43,402 nucleotides of DNA, from the NCBI GenBank assembly GCA_028286685.1, contig JAQBRA010000004.1, positions 76,898 through 120,299 on the forward strand, in the 5' to 3' direction. Shown one piece after another: positions 27,074-35,123 of the stretch; the first letter of the stretch is position 1; the number at the start of each line of letters is the position of its first letter. The notes beneath the pieces were generated by a model. That model worked only from the letters and a program-made list of their open reading frames with translations, was not told where the DNA came from and did not search any database. The DNA comes from Candidatus Adlerbacteria bacterium (GTDB taxonomy: Bacteria; Patescibacteriota; Minisyncoccia; Phycocordibacterales; SBAW01). Both the position numbers and the translations under genes were made by a program.

Positions 27074-28033
27074 TTACAGTTTTAAGTAAGATTGTACGGC
27101 TTTCTGGCCGGTCGGCGGATAGCGCTCGGGATCTATCGTGCGGGTGTAGCACGTCTCGCCTGCGCCGTGCGCCCAGTCGCCTTCCAGGGTGCCGTAAGCG
27201 CGAACCGGCATCGGCTCTCCCTTGCCCCAATTGGCATTACCCTCGGCGGCAAAAGCGGCGCACAAGGTAAAGCTGAGCCCCTGGCCCGGGCGATACACGT
27301 ATAGCTCGCCCGTCTCCGGGTCGCGCGGGTTACTGTATCCGGCAATCGGGTCTTCAAGGTCGGTAATGGAAACCGGCAGGCGCTCCTTCTGCTGCCAATA
27401 GTTCACTACCTGCCACTGGATACTCTGGAGATCCTGTACGCGCTGATTGTCCAAGCGCGCCTTGCGGGCTTCTGCCGGAGTGCCGACGATAAAGAAGCCA
27501 GCTATGACCGTAAGCACCACCAGCAAGGCTACGGCCCAGTTGATGTAGCGCGCATAGCTCGGGTTTTTGACCCAATAGCCCCAGAGGTCGGCCACGAAGT
27601 GCATGAAGCCGGCTGATGCGACCAGGAGCACCACCAGTACCTTCAAGAGGAAGCGCATAGAGAGCTCTTCGCCGTTGAGGAACGTAGTCAGGAGAACGAT
27701 AAGGTCGATAGCGATAGTGGCGCCCGCAATAAACAGGGTCAAAAAGAGCGCCCAGCGGCGGACCCATACCTCATTGCGAGTGTGGTCGCGGGCAATATCG
27801 CGGCGGATAACGCGCATGAGGGCAAGGAAGAGGGGCGCCAGCACGATGAGCGACGCCATCTCGTAGGCGATGCTCGAGTACGGGTCAACATAGTAGTTGA
27901 GCGCCATGTCAGGCATGGCGTAGTTGATGTAGTCGAATACGAGGCCCAAAAAGGCTACGACCGAGCCGTACAGGGCGACCATCGCCCCTGCCCACAAAAA
28001 GAAATCCTTCGGCGTCGCTTTTGGTGTTTCCAT
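27074..28033 (-). CDS. DUF5671-family polytopic membrane protein
   Basis: 319 aa. Five membrane helices in the first 190 residues (FFLWAGAMVALYGSVVAFLGLVFDYIN; MASLIVLAPLFLALMRVI; WALFLTLFIAGATIAIDLIVLLTTFL; FLLKVLVVLLVASAGFMHFV; INWAVALLVVLTVIAGFFIV). The start ATPKDFFLWAGAMVALYGSV is the DUF5671 signature. The outer C-terminal domain (about 195-319) begins with a helix resembling pseudopilin or prepilin-like ends (RKARLDNQRVQDLQSIQWQVVNYWQQKERLPVSITDL) and has two Cys. Function unknown. It stands alone with a terminator. Confidence 0.75.
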   Translation of the reverse strand: METPKATPKDFFLWAGAMVALYGSVVAFLGLVFDYINYAMPDMALNYYVDPYSSIAYEMASLIVLAPLFLALMRVIRRDIARDHTRNEVWVRRWALFLTLFIAGATIAIDLIVLLTTFLNGEELSMRFLLKVLVVLLVASAGFMHFVADLWGYWVKNPSYARYINWAVALLVVLTVIAGFFIVGTPAEARKARLDNQRVQDLQSIQWQVVNYWQQKERLPVSITDLEDPIAGYSNPRDPETGELYVYRPGQGLSFTLCAAFAAEGNANWGKGEPMPVRAYGTLEGDWAHGAGETCYTRTIDPERYPPTGQKAVQSYLKL

Positions 28034-28085
28034 AGGTTGTATTAAATGAAGACGTTAGCGAATTGATACGCTTACAGTCTATCAC

Positions 28086-28108
28086 GCGCCTTTAATCCCG
28101 AAAGGCGC
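28086..28108. repeat. Inverted repeat next to the promoter of the 69-aa gene
   Basis: GCGCCTTT (28086-28093) and AAAGGCGC (28101-28108) with a 7-nt loop, ending 5 nt before TTGACA. It could be an operator or a weak terminator. Confidence 0.5.
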
Positions 28109-28113
28109 TCGGT

Positions 28114-28158
28114 TTGACAGACTCACTTTTGCCTGATTAGTTAAACGCCAGGAGGCGT
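28114..28158 (+). promoter_or_regulatory. Promoter and SD of the 69-aa gene
   Basis: TTGACA (28114-28119), 17 nt, TTAGTT (28137-28142) preceded by TG as in extended -10 promoters; then AGGAGG at 28150-28155, 5 nt from the ATG. Confidence 0.5.
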
Positions 28159-28160
28159 CC

Positions 28161-28370
28161 ATGGATCTTGAGACCGAAGAGAGGCATATTTTGTCCGTAT
28201 TGCGTGCTTATAAAAGCGTCCGGCGTATACCCTGGGGCATTACAGCCCTCGGATGGGAAACCTATGCCAAACATCCAAGCGAAAAAGTACGCCAAGAAAC
28301 CCTCGCCCACCCCAACTGCCCAGAGCACTTGCGTGTAAGCATACCGGCAGAGGAACTGTCCCCTGCTTAG
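28161..28370 (+). CDS. 69-aa orphan protein with LRV-like repeat
   Basis: Begins MDLETEERHILSVLRAYKSVRR, then KHPSEKVRQETLAHPNCPEHLRVSI. The VR..tLAHPNCPEHLR stretch resembles one leucine-rich-variant (LRV) repeat, which in longer proteins stacks into an alpha solenoid and sometimes accompanies Fe-S proteins. With one copy only, this is a weak hint. The start has a consensus SD. It is a monocistronic cassette with its own promoter and terminator, first of four unrecognised genes in 28-30.5 kb. Confidence 0.75.
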   Translation: MDLETEERHILSVLRAYKSVRRIPWGITALGWETYAKHPSEKVRQETLAHPNCPEHLRVSIPAEELSPA

Positions 28371-28380
28371 AGAAAAGAGT

Positions 28381-28412
28381 AAGGCCCGCCCATTGGCGGG
28401 CCTTGATGTTTT
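28381..28412 (+). terminator. Terminator of the 69-aa gene
   Basis: Ten-bp stem AAGGCCCGCC / GGCGGGCCTT with loop CATT, followed by GATGTTTTAT. Confidence 0.85.
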
Positions 28413-28430
28413 ATAGAGCACGTTCCCCAG

Positions 28431-28470
28431 TTATCCACTTTGCCTAAAAACGGAACTAGGGACCTATAAT
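28431..28470 (+). promoter_or_regulatory. DnaA-box-like site plus promoter of the 147-aa gene
   Basis: TTATCCACT (28431-28439, 8/9 to TTATCCACA) directly abuts -35 TTGCCT (28440-28445); 19 nt; perfect -10 TATAAT (28465-28470). The leader of about 34 nt contains AGGGGG ahead of the ATG at 28511. Confidence 0.5.
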
Positions 28471-28510
28471 TAGATTCCAGTTAGATCTTAACGCTTGCAT
28501 AGGGGGAACC

Positions 28511-28954
28511 ATGCAGCAACTCCATCTTGGGATCGCTTCCACTCTTGCGCCTCCGCCGCTCATGCAGGCAAGCAAGATTATTCTCCCGGAAGCCCTTTGC
28601 GCCCTAGCCGAGCCTCTCAAAGGCCTGGAAGATGCCTACCAGCTGGTGCTCGTGCGGCGCAAGCAGCCGAGCGCCAACCACCCGGACCCATCTAAGTTGA
28701 TCGAAGCAAAAATTCGATCATTCGAGCTTACCTTGCGCGTCGTGGAAAAGGCTTTGCTTGATCGGATGGAGAAGAGTAGTGAAATGGTTGTGTGTTCCCG
28801 GACGCGCGACGGCATCAGCAGCCTGTGGACTGCCCTCTGCCGGTACTGCGCTGACATGGGTCGCCCGGACGCCCCGATTACGTCTCTGCGTGATGCGATG
28901 GAGAATGTGTTCGACTCGATCAGGGAAATTGGGCTCCAGCAGGAACGCCTCTAG
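28511..28954 (+). CDS. 147-aa orphan protein, unknown
   Basis: Mostly helical by composition, no signal peptide or membrane segment, Cys at VVCSRTRDG and ALCRYC. I do not recognise the family. Good SD AGGGGG, 4 nt before the ATG. Monocistronic: a TATAAT promoter with an adjacent DnaA-box-like site, and a strong terminator after the stop. The Leu/Ala/Arg-rich helices (LCALAEPLKGLEDAYQLVLVRRK, FELTLRVVEKALLDRMEKS) suggest a helical bundle that could bind a partner. Confidence 0.75.
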   Translation: MQQLHLGIASTLAPPPLMQASKIILPEALCALAEPLKGLEDAYQLVLVRRKQPSANHPDPSKLIEAKIRSFELTLRVVEKALLDRMEKSSEMVVCSRTRDGISSLWTALCRYCADMGRPDAPITSLRDAMENVFDSIREIGLQQERL

Positions 28955-28973
28955 CGTCCCGACCAGCAATAAG

Positions 28974-29009
28974 AATGGCCCGGCTATACGCCGGGCCATT
29001 GTTTGCTTT
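28974..29009 (+). terminator. Terminator of the 147-aa gene
   Basis: Eleven-bp stem AATGGCCCGGC / GCCGGGCCATT with loop TATAC, then GTTTGCTTT. Confidence 0.88.
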
Positions 29010-29018
29010 ATGAAAAAG

Positions 29019-29038
29019 TTGCTGCTACCCTGCAGCAA
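29019..29038. repeat. Inverted repeat upstream of the 235-aa gene
   Basis: TTGCTGC (29019-29025) and GCAGCAA (29032-29038) with a 6-nt spacer, about 34 nt before the ATG at 29072. It overlaps where a promoter should be, so an operator is possible. Confidence 0.45.
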
Positions 29039-29071
29039 GATTGAACATAGGCGCACAGGGAGAACCTCGCC

Positions 29072-29779
29072 ATGACCCCCTCCGAAGAAGATACTCGTAC
29101 TTTACCGCCCCCGCCCCCAAGCAAAGGGCAGACAGCCGGAACAGACAAGGACGACCGTCCGAAAATACGAATCAGCTCCACAGGGTCACTTTCTGCGGCG
29201 CATCGGGACGGGCTTGGCATGAGCATCAGTGGCATGGACTCTCAGGAGCTCCAGCAGCTGGAGGGCGCCCTGCACGGCCACAACTGGATAACCGTAAACG
29301 GAAAAGGCCGATTAAGAGTCATTCCGACTTACAAGCCGCTGCCGGATCCGATAGAAGACAAGCTTCTGGACCAATTCTGGCGTCCGGCTATTGAAGGCGT
29401 CGAAGCCCAACTCGAGCTCTTTTCCATGGAGCCGCTGCCCGACTACAGCTCGCCAAGCCTTATTATCCGAAGCTTGTGCGGGTATAATTACTCGGCAGAG
29501 AGGTATGTCTATGAAGCGAAACGGCTGATGAGCTGGGGCTTTGAATGCCTGCGATCAAGACGGAACGAAGGGGGAAACTTCTACGAAGTATGGATGCTTT
29601 CTAGCCTTTACTCGGCCAAGCAAGAGCTGAAGGAGGCGATCAAAGCAGCACAGCCCAAGGGCTATACGAGCTTTTCAGGGCAATGGGCCCTGGAAGCAGC
29701 CGTAAGTTTTCTATGCCGCCACGCCCAGTTCGGCACGCTGGATGCGTGCAATCAGCGAGCTGCCATGACCATCGACTAA
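29072..29779 (+). CDS. 235-aa orphan protein, unknown
   Basis: The first 40 residues are polar and disordered (TLPPPPPSKGQTAGTDKDDRPK). From about 55 the protein looks folded, with IEDKLLDQFWRPAIEGVEAQLELFSMEPLPDY, SLIIRSLCGYNYSAERYVYEAKRLMSWGFECL and SLYSAKQELKEAIKAAQPKG. No known domain recognised. No signal peptide or membrane helix. SD AGGGAG about 9 nt before the ATG. It ends 22 nt before a bidirectional terminator shared with the next gene on the other strand. Part of the orphan island. Confidence 0.75.
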   Translation: MTPSEEDTRTLPPPPPSKGQTAGTDKDDRPKIRISSTGSLSAAHRDGLGMSISGMDSQELQQLEGALHGHNWITVNGKGRLRVIPTYKPLPDPIEDKLLDQFWRPAIEGVEAQLELFSMEPLPDYSSPSLIIRSLCGYNYSAERYVYEAKRLMSWGFECLRSRRNEGGNFYEVWMLSSLYSAKQELKEAIKAAQPKGYTSFSGQWALEAAVSFLCRHAQFGTLDACNQRAAMTID

Positions 29780-29801
29780 TGGATGGTCCAGCCATAAAAA
29801 T

Positions 29802-29829
29802 AAGGGCGCCCCATGGGGCGCCCTTTTAC
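29802..29829. terminator. Bidirectional terminator
   Basis: Near-perfect palindrome AAGGGCGCCCC-ATGG region (29802-29825) with T runs on both strands, between converging orphan genes. Confidence 0.88.
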
Positions 29830-29847
29830 TTTTCTTCTGCGTAGCAC

Positions 29848-30519
29848 TTATGCTGCCCGGCGCCGTTCAGACTGGCGGCGCCTGCGGCGATTGGCATCTT
29901 TCCATGCCTGATCTCGCCGTGCGCGGAAATCAGCCAGATACTGCCTGCCATTTTCGCTCCCCAGCCACCGCATGAGGCCCAAGACCACCACTCGGTCCCG
30001 TTCGGTTACCGTGCGGCCGCTAAATACGCAATTAAACACGCCCTTGCGTCCGCCGCACCGCTGATCGCAGCGATGCACAAGAAAGGCATAGTAGTTGTGA
30101 GTGCGGTTCTCGCGTGCCAACTTGAGCGTAAACTCCTTGGCGTCGGTGTAGCCTTTGGGCTTGCGATACATCGGAGTATCCATGAAGTTCTGGCCCCCGC
30201 TGGTACCCAGCCATTGCACCACGCTTGCAAGCGTTGCTATATCGCGCGTGCAATACGGCTTGCCGCAAAACTCGAAGTCGCCGGAAGCCGTACGATGGCG
30301 CCCCGAAATGCCCGGAAGGATGTCGTGGATGATGGTCTCGACCGGCCAGGGCCCTGGCACACCGGCGCGATTGCGCTTCTCCCACAAGCGCGCCGACATG
30401 CGCTCTTGGTTGACCCGGTAGCCCATAGACGGCTTGCAGTGCAGCCGGCGCCACGAAAGCGCGGTCGTCAGTCCGAACGGCGCCAAAGAGAGCCTTTGGA
30501 GCGGATGCTTGGTGAGCAT
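29848..30519 (-). CDS. 223-aa orphan protein with possible zinc-binding cysteines
   Basis: Basic, no membrane segment. Cys pairs FEFCGKPYCTRD and HRCDQRCGGRKGVFNC could bind zinc. The C-terminus is very Arg-rich (RRDQAWKDANRRRRRQSERRRAA), which suggests nucleic-acid binding; both are inference. SD AAGGA, 6 nt before the ATG; TATAGT (30549-30554) is a -10 candidate with no clear -35. Convergent with the 235-aa gene and directly downstream of ychF. I do not recognise the family. Confidence 0.72.
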   Translation of the reverse strand: MLTKHPLQRLSLAPFGLTTALSWRRLHCKPSMGYRVNQERMSARLWEKRNRAGVPGPWPVETIIHDILPGISGRHRTASGDFEFCGKPYCTRDIATLASVVQWLGTSGGQNFMDTPMYRKPKGYTDAKEFTLKLARENRTHNYYAFLVHRCDQRCGGRKGVFNCVFSGRTVTERDRVVVLGLMRWLGSENGRQYLADFRARRDQAWKDANRRRRRQSERRRAA

Positions 30520-30548
30520 GGGGTGTCCTTTCCCGTTTGTCCGGAAAG

Positions 30549-30554
30549 ACTATA
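30549..30554 (-). promoter_or_regulatory. -10 element of the 223-aa gene
   Basis: TATAGT on the minus strand just past the ychF stop; it predicts a leader of about 23 nt carrying SD AAGGA. A weak -35 only. Confidence 0.35.
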
Positions 30555-30565
30555 CCACAAAGCGC

Positions 30566-31666
30566 TTAGCTGTGGAGGAACTCCATGACGTCGCCATCTT
30601 TGACGATGTACTCCTTCCCTTCCGTGCGAATGAGGCCCTTTTCGCGGGCGGCAGCGCGCGAGCCGGCCTCTACGAGCTGGTCGCAGTTGATAACCTCGGC
30701 ACGGATAAACTTGTCTTTAAAATCCGAGTGGATGGCGGCTCCGGCTTCGGGCGCAGTGGAACCCACCGCAATGGTCCAAGCGCGCGTCTCGTCCTCGCCC
30801 GTGGTGTAGAAGCTCATAAGGCCCAAGAGCTTATAGCCCGCCTTGATAAGCCCGTTGATGCCGTCATCGAATACGCCGTACTCCTGGCGGAAGGACTGCT
30901 TGTCGTCTTGATGCAGCTCGCGCAGCTCGCTTTCGATATGCGCATCTACCGCCACCCACTGGGCGCCGGTTTTTTCCATAAATTGCATGAGACGCTCGTA
31001 GCGGCCGTCGCTAATTTCATCGAGATTATGCCCGTCGGCTTCGCGGTTGAGCACGTAGAGCATCGGCTTGAGCGTCAAAAGGTGCATGCCCTTGAGTGCA
31101 GCTTTTTCTTCAACAGTAAGCGGCACCGAGCTGGCCATATGACCCTGCTCAAGCGCCAGGCTTACCTTCTCGACTGCCTCGGCCTCAAGCGCAGCCTCCT
31201 TGTCGCCGCGCTTAACGTCTTTCTCAAGCGAGTTAAGCCGACGGTTGACCGACTCGAGGTCCGCAAGCGCCAGCTCCATGTTGATTACCTCGATGTCACG
31301 CACCGGGTCTACGCCGCCCTCCACGTGGCCGATGTTGGCGTTATCAAAGGCGCGCACCACGTGTGCGATGGCGTCCACCTCGCGGATATTGGTCAAAAAC
31401 TGGTTGCCCAAGCCCTCGCCTTCGCTGGCGCCCTTAACCAGGCCGGCAATGTCGACAAACTCCACTGCGGCCGGGACTTTCTTTTTGGATTCACTAAACA
31501 GTGCCAAGCGGTCAACGCGCTCGTCAGGAACGGATACGACGCCAACCGAGGGGTCGATGGTGGCAAACGGGTAGTTGGCGACCAGTACGCTCTTTTTGGT
31601 AAGCGCATTAAAAAGCGTCGACTTGCCGACGTTGGGGAGCCCGACGATGCCTATAGATAAAGCCAT
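30566..31666 (-). CDS. ychF: Ribosome-associated ATPase/GTPase YchF (OLA1 family)
   Basis: 366 aa. G1 GLPNVGKST (residues 9-17), switch regions NYPFATIDPSVGVVSVPDERVD and FVDIAGLVKGASEGEGLGNQFL, as in Obg-related YchF. The G4 position reads NREA, not NKxD, consistent with the ATP preference of the family. Coiled-coil insertion at about 130-200, and a C-terminal TGS domain ending GKEYIVKDGDVMEFLHS. It binds ribosomes and responds to stress in other bacteria. No SD. Confidence 0.96.
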   Translation of the reverse strand: MALSIGIVGLPNVGKSTLFNALTKKSVLVANYPFATIDPSVGVVSVPDERVDRLALFSESKKKVPAAVEFVDIAGLVKGASEGEGLGNQFLTNIREVDAIAHVVRAFDNANIGHVEGGVDPVRDIEVINMELALADLESVNRRLNSLEKDVKRGDKEAALEAEAVEKVSLALEQGHMASSVPLTVEEKAALKGMHLLTLKPMLYVLNREADGHNLDEISDGRYERLMQFMEKTGAQWVAVDAHIESELRELHQDDKQSFRQEYGVFDDGINGLIKAGYKLLGLMSFYTTGEDETRAWTIAVGSTAPEAGAAIHSDFKDKFIRAEVINCDQLVEAGSRAAAREKGLIRTEGKEYIVKDGDVMEFLHS

Positions 31667-31701
31667 ATGGGCCTTAATTTACAATATTTTCCGGCTTTCC
31701 G

Positions 31702-32316
31702 CTACTCCCCGAGCTTGCCCAGCCATGCGGCTTTGCGGCGCCACTCGTTCTTCTTCCACTCCGGAGCCTGGTCGGTGGGGCCGAATTTGGACACCTTGAC
31801 CTTAAACCCAGCAAACCACAGGATGCCCCGCTTGATTTCGTTGGTGTAGTCGCCAAACAAAAGCATAATCCCCCACGGATGCGTGCCTGAGAGCACAATG
31901 ACGCGTGCGCTTTTGCCCTTAAGCCGCTTGTACCAGCCGGTGGCGGGCGTATTCTGCTTGGTCTTGCGCATGTTAAACGCAAAGCCAGGGAGCCATACGC
32001 GGTCAAACAAACCCTTCAGAAGCGCGGGCATGGTGCACCACCAGTTAGGGTAAACAATCAGCAAATGGTCGCACCAGCGCACGTTTTCCTGGAAGGTTAC
32101 CAAGTCGGGCTCGAGCGCCTGTATCTCCTTGTAGCCCTTGTGGAGTATCGGATCGAAGCGCATCTCTCCCAGGTTTTGGCGGCGCACTTCGTGGCCCGCC
32201 TCCTTTGCCGCGGTCTCGTACAGCAAAGCCATCTCGCCCGAGAGCGTATGGGTCGTGTCCGGATGGCCGAGCAGGATGAATATTTTTTTGTGCGGATGAT
32301 CTGAAAAGTAACCCAT
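31702..32316 (-). CDS. Flavodoxin-fold NAD(P)H oxidoreductase
   Basis: 204 aa, similar to quinone reductase / MdaB-KefF type proteins (Flavodoxin_2). FMN-site strands: KKIFILLGHPDTTHTLSGEMALLYE near the start, LLIVYPNWWCTMPALLKGLFDRVWLPGFAF in the middle (typical P.WW...Pa.LKg..DRV), and VIVLSGTHPWG. Exact substrate unknown. It is 3 nt after the Pro-rich protein gene; GGAGGAG inside the end of that gene can act as its SD. Followed by ychF. Confidence 0.88.
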   Translation of the reverse strand: MGYFSDHPHKKIFILLGHPDTTHTLSGEMALLYETAAKEAGHEVRRQNLGEMRFDPILHKGYKEIQALEPDLVTFQENVRWCDHLLIVYPNWWCTMPALLKGLFDRVWLPGFAFNMRKTKQNTPATGWYKRLKGKSARVIVLSGTHPWGIMLLFGDYTNEIKRGILWFAGFKVKVSKFGPTDQAPEWKKNEWRRKAAWLGKLGE

Positions 32317-32319
32317 ATT

Positions 32320-33702
32320 TTATTTCTCCTCCTCGAATTTTACCGCAGAAGCGCGGTTGGACTTCTCGATATCCTCAGGCCGCTTGGGCATGACGCGGAT
32401 GCCCGGCAGCCCTTCATTGAGGTCAGTCATTTTTACCTCAGGCGCAGCGGCAGGAGCAGGCACTTGCTGCGCCGGCGCTGGTGCAACCAGAACAGGCGTA
32501 GGTACAAACTTAGACACAAACACCGGCGCGGGAGTTTGCGGAATTACCGGCGCAGGTGCGGGTACTGGGGCCGGCTTCGGGAGTTCTGCTACAGGTTTTG
32601 GTGCGGGAGCTGGCACAACCACCGGAGCGGCAGGCTTAGGCAAGGGTGCAGAAACTATGGGCTTGGAGCTTGGAGAAACTGCAGGTTTAGACCCAGAAAC
32701 AGGAGCAAGAGCCGCTGGGACTGAGTCAGAAAACAGCCAAGCCTTAATACGATCCATAAACGACTGCGCGGGAGCGGCGGAGTTCTTTTGGGGAATGGCG
32801 GAGGGCTCCTTTTTACTTTCTTGATGCGCCGGAAGCTGCAATTTGGGTGCCGGCAAATCGAGCTCGGCTATCATGGGCAGCAAGCTGTGGTTGGGGTGTA
32901 TCTCTAATCTCCCGGCAACTTTCTTTGCTTCCGGCTTCTTTTCTGCCACGAGCGGTGTTGAAACGAGCATAGGCTGCGGCTTGGGCACCACAGCAACCGG
33001 TACAGAAATGGGCGCGGGGACAGGTTTTGGCGCTATCGACTTCTGTACGGGAGCCGGCGCAGGAGGCACTACCGGTTTGGGAGCAGGAGCAGCAGGCTTC
33101 GGAACAGCGATTGGCGCAGGAGCCGGGGCTATAGGTTTAGGTGCTGGAGCAGGAGCGGCCTTAGGAACAGCTGCAGATTTAGGAGCAACAGGAGCGCCGC
33201 GCCAGCGCATAAACCATACAAACCCGGCCCACACGGCCCCGAAGGCCGCAAGCCAGCCCGCATATATGCCAAGAAGCGTCACCCAGCCAACGACCGGCGC
33301 CATAGTGTGCACTATAAACAGAGCGTACCAATGGGCGCCCTCAAGACCCTCTATTGCATCCTGCCGCCAGCCGGCAGCGCCGCGCTCCATAAAGTAGAGA
33401 GCCGTTACCGCCGCGATAAGCAGCCACTTAAACAAAAAGGCCGGCGCGAGCAAGACTGACAGGGTGCCGGTCTGCGCGTGGACCAGTAGGGCGCCTCCTC
33501 CCGATATAATGATCACCGCCAGCGCTATCGCGCGGGCCTGCCGGGCCGCGCGCACATATCCGTGTATTGATTCCGGCACGCGCGAGTGCAATGCCAGCAA
33601 ATGGGCCACCAGCGTAATAGTGAGCGCGCCTACGCCGAGTATGATGCCGAACTCCTGCGCCCAAGACACCAGGAAAGAAAACATGATGTCGACAAACGTC
33701 AT
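32320..33702 (-). CDS. Polytopic membrane protein with long Pro/Ala linker
   Basis: 460 aa. The first 165 residues contain about five membrane helices (FSFLVSWAQEFGIILGVGALTITLVAHLLAL; AIALAVIIISGGGALLVHA; LLAPAFLFKWLLIAAVTALYF; and two more). Residues 170 to about 430 are dominated by Pro, Ala, Lys and Val (PAPAPKPIAPAPAPIAVPKP and similar), resembling TonB-like extended linkers, with two short non-repetitive islands (LEIHPNHSLLPMIAELDLP; SFMDRIKAWLFSDS). The conserved-looking end is LNEGLPGIRVMPKRPEDIEKS. Function unknown. The linker codons are A/C/G-rich and produce long shadow frames on the other strand. Confidence 0.8.
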   Translation of the reverse strand: MTFVDIMFSFLVSWAQEFGIILGVGALTITLVAHLLALHSRVPESIHGYVRAARQARAIALAVIIISGGGALLVHAQTGTLSVLLAPAFLFKWLLIAAVTALYFMERGAAGWRQDAIEGLEGAHWYALFIVHTMAPVVGWVTLLGIYAGWLAAFGAVWAGFVWFMRWRGAPVAPKSAAVPKAAPAPAPKPIAPAPAPIAVPKPAAPAPKPVVPPAPAPVQKSIAPKPVPAPISVPVAVVPKPQPMLVSTPLVAEKKPEAKKVAGRLEIHPNHSLLPMIAELDLPAPKLQLPAHQESKKEPSAIPQKNSAAPAQSFMDRIKAWLFSDSVPAALAPVSGSKPAVSPSSKPIVSAPLPKPAAPVVVPAPAPKPVAELPKPAPVPAPAPVIPQTPAPVFVSKFVPTPVLVAPAPAQQVPAPAAAPEVKMTDLNEGLPGIRVMPKRPEDIEKSNRASAVKFEEEK

Positions 33703-33729
33703 GCCCTTAGCGTATCACGGACCCGCTGC

Positions 33730-34767
33730 CTACCGCCCTTTGTTATGCACGGTTCTGAGCACATAAAAGCACGAGAGGCTTATAAACAAAGCAGCAAAAG
33801 GATACAGCGGTATGAGATACGAGAGCGCGCGGGTCTGTGCAGTAAAAAATACAAGGACCATCAAGCCAAGCAGGGACAGGGCAACGCCGACCCCTGCTCG
33901 GTCATGAGCCGCGAGCTGGCGCACATAGAGAGGCACTGTTATCAGTGCTGCAAAAAAAGCAGCAAGCAGGGGCTTTGCGTAGTCAAAGAGCCGCGCGAGG
34001 TAATCAGTCTGAAACTCAGGGCTAAAAAACAAATTAGATTCGTAGCGATCAAGCACATGGTAGCCCACATACTGCCGCCAAAATTCGCCACTATACTCCC
34101 ACCACAGCCAGAGGTGCCACGGCGCAACAATAATAAGCCCAACGCCCGCACCCAGCCAAAAGCGGCGGTCGCGCAGCCAGCTCCAATCCCCCGTCCACAT
34201 AGAAATAAGCGGGAGCGCTGCCGCAGCAAAGACGGCTATCACGCTCTTGGAAAGCACGGCCAACCCGACCGCCACGCCAAACCACACGTATTTTTTGTTA
34301 AAGGCGGCGCAGTACGCCAGCAGGATAAAAAATACCACCACTAGATCGAGCCGCGCCTCCCGCGCGCCCTGCACGAAAGGCTCGGTACTAACGAGCAGAG
34401 CTCCCGCAAGCGCCGCAACCCAATACCGACGCGATGCCGAGTAAGCCAAAACCATGGTCATAGCCACAACCGCAATGCCAAACAATGCGGCAGGGAGCCT
34501 GATGCCCAGCACTTCGCTGCCGGTTATATAGGTCGCCGCACCCGCGAGCCAAAAGTATAGCGGCGGCTTTTCAAGCCACGGCAAGCCGCCCAGGGTAAAG
34601 TTTAAAAAGTCGCCTCGATGCAGGCTCTCTCCTGTTACTTGGGCATACGTGCCTTCATCGTAGAGCTGTAGAGGACCAGTGCCCAATCCTGCAAACATAG
34701 CCCACGCAGCCCACGCCAGCACGAGCCCGCAAGCAAATAGTCCCGCTTTCTGCATAGGTCTAATCAT
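33730..34767 (-). CDS. ArnT/PMT-like membrane glycosyltransferase (short)
   Basis: 345 aa, about eight or nine membrane helices. The first outer loop carries the acidic motif LYDEGTYA (DE pair expected for metal/lipid-phosphate donor binding in GT39/GT83), followed by GGLPWLEKPPLYFWLAGAATYITG, the standard ArnT-family segment. It uses a polyprenyl-phosphate sugar donor in known members. E. coli ArnT has about 550 aa; the C-terminal soluble domain is missing here. It lies 27 nt before the Pro-rich membrane protein gene and may act on the same envelope. Confidence 0.85.
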   Translation of the reverse strand: MIRPMQKAGLFACGLVLAWAAWAMFAGLGTGPLQLYDEGTYAQVTGESLHRGDFLNFTLGGLPWLEKPPLYFWLAGAATYITGSEVLGIRLPAALFGIAVVAMTMVLAYSASRRYWVAALAGALLVSTEPFVQGAREARLDLVVVFFILLAYCAAFNKKYVWFGVAVGLAVLSKSVIAVFAAAALPLISMWTGDWSWLRDRRFWLGAGVGLIIVAPWHLWLWWEYSGEFWRQYVGYHVLDRYESNLFFSPEFQTDYLARLFDYAKPLLAAFFAALITVPLYVRQLAAHDRAGVGVALSLLGLMVLVFFTAQTRALSYLIPLYPFAALFISLSCFYVLRTVHNKGR

Positions 34768-34771
34768 AGCA

Positions 34772-34799
34772 AAAGGCGGGGTTTTTATTCCCCGCCTTT
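34772..34799 (-). terminator. Terminator overlapping the 58-aa gene stop
   Basis: Stem AAAGGCGGGG / CCCCGCCTTT, 8-nt loop containing the stop codon at 34785-34787, then TTTTG on the minus strand. Confidence 0.65.
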
Positions 34800-34961
34800 G
34801 TGTACCGTTTTTATCCAGCCTTTCATGCGTGACTGCTCTCCCTCGCCCTCGTCATCATCCGGAAGGTCGTCATCATCCCGATGATGACGGTGCTCTTTTT
34901 TGATCTTTATGCCCCTCCGCGCAACCAGCTTCTTAAGCTTAGGCTTTAATTTAACGCTCAT
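34785..34961 (-). CDS. 58-aa small charged protein, unknown
   Basis: Basic first half (SVKLKPKLKKLVARRGIKIKK), then EHRHHRDDDDLPDDDEGEGE, then GWIKTVHKGGE. A strong SD (GGAGGGGG) 3 nt before the ATG and a terminator at the stop support expression. The His/Asp-rich middle could bind metal, but this is guesswork. -10 candidate TATACT at 34992-34997 predicts a 24-nt leader. It is the only candidate gene between the glycosyltransferase and the noncoding kilobase. Confidence 0.65.
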   Translation of the reverse strand: MSVKLKPKLKKLVARRGIKIKKEHRHHRDDDDLPDDDEGEGEQSRMKGWIKTVHKGGE

Positions 34962-35088
34962 GTACCCCCTCCGCCGCTATCTGGAAAGAAGAGTATAGGA
35001 ATATAGAAAATGCGCAACCGCTGCTTTTGTAACAAGCTGTAACCTTTTTAAACTGCGGGAGTTGTAATTAGCAGATGATCTTTCAAAA

Positions 35089-35110
35089 GGGAAAGTAGCG
35101 CTACTTTCCC
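35089..35110. repeat. Perfect 22-bp palindrome
   Basis: GGGAAAGTAGC / GCTACTTTCCC with no spacer. Read on the minus strand it is followed by TTTTG, so it might act as a terminator; as DNA it could be a dimeric protein site. Confidence 0.6.
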
Positions 35111-35123
35111 ACCATTTTTACTT

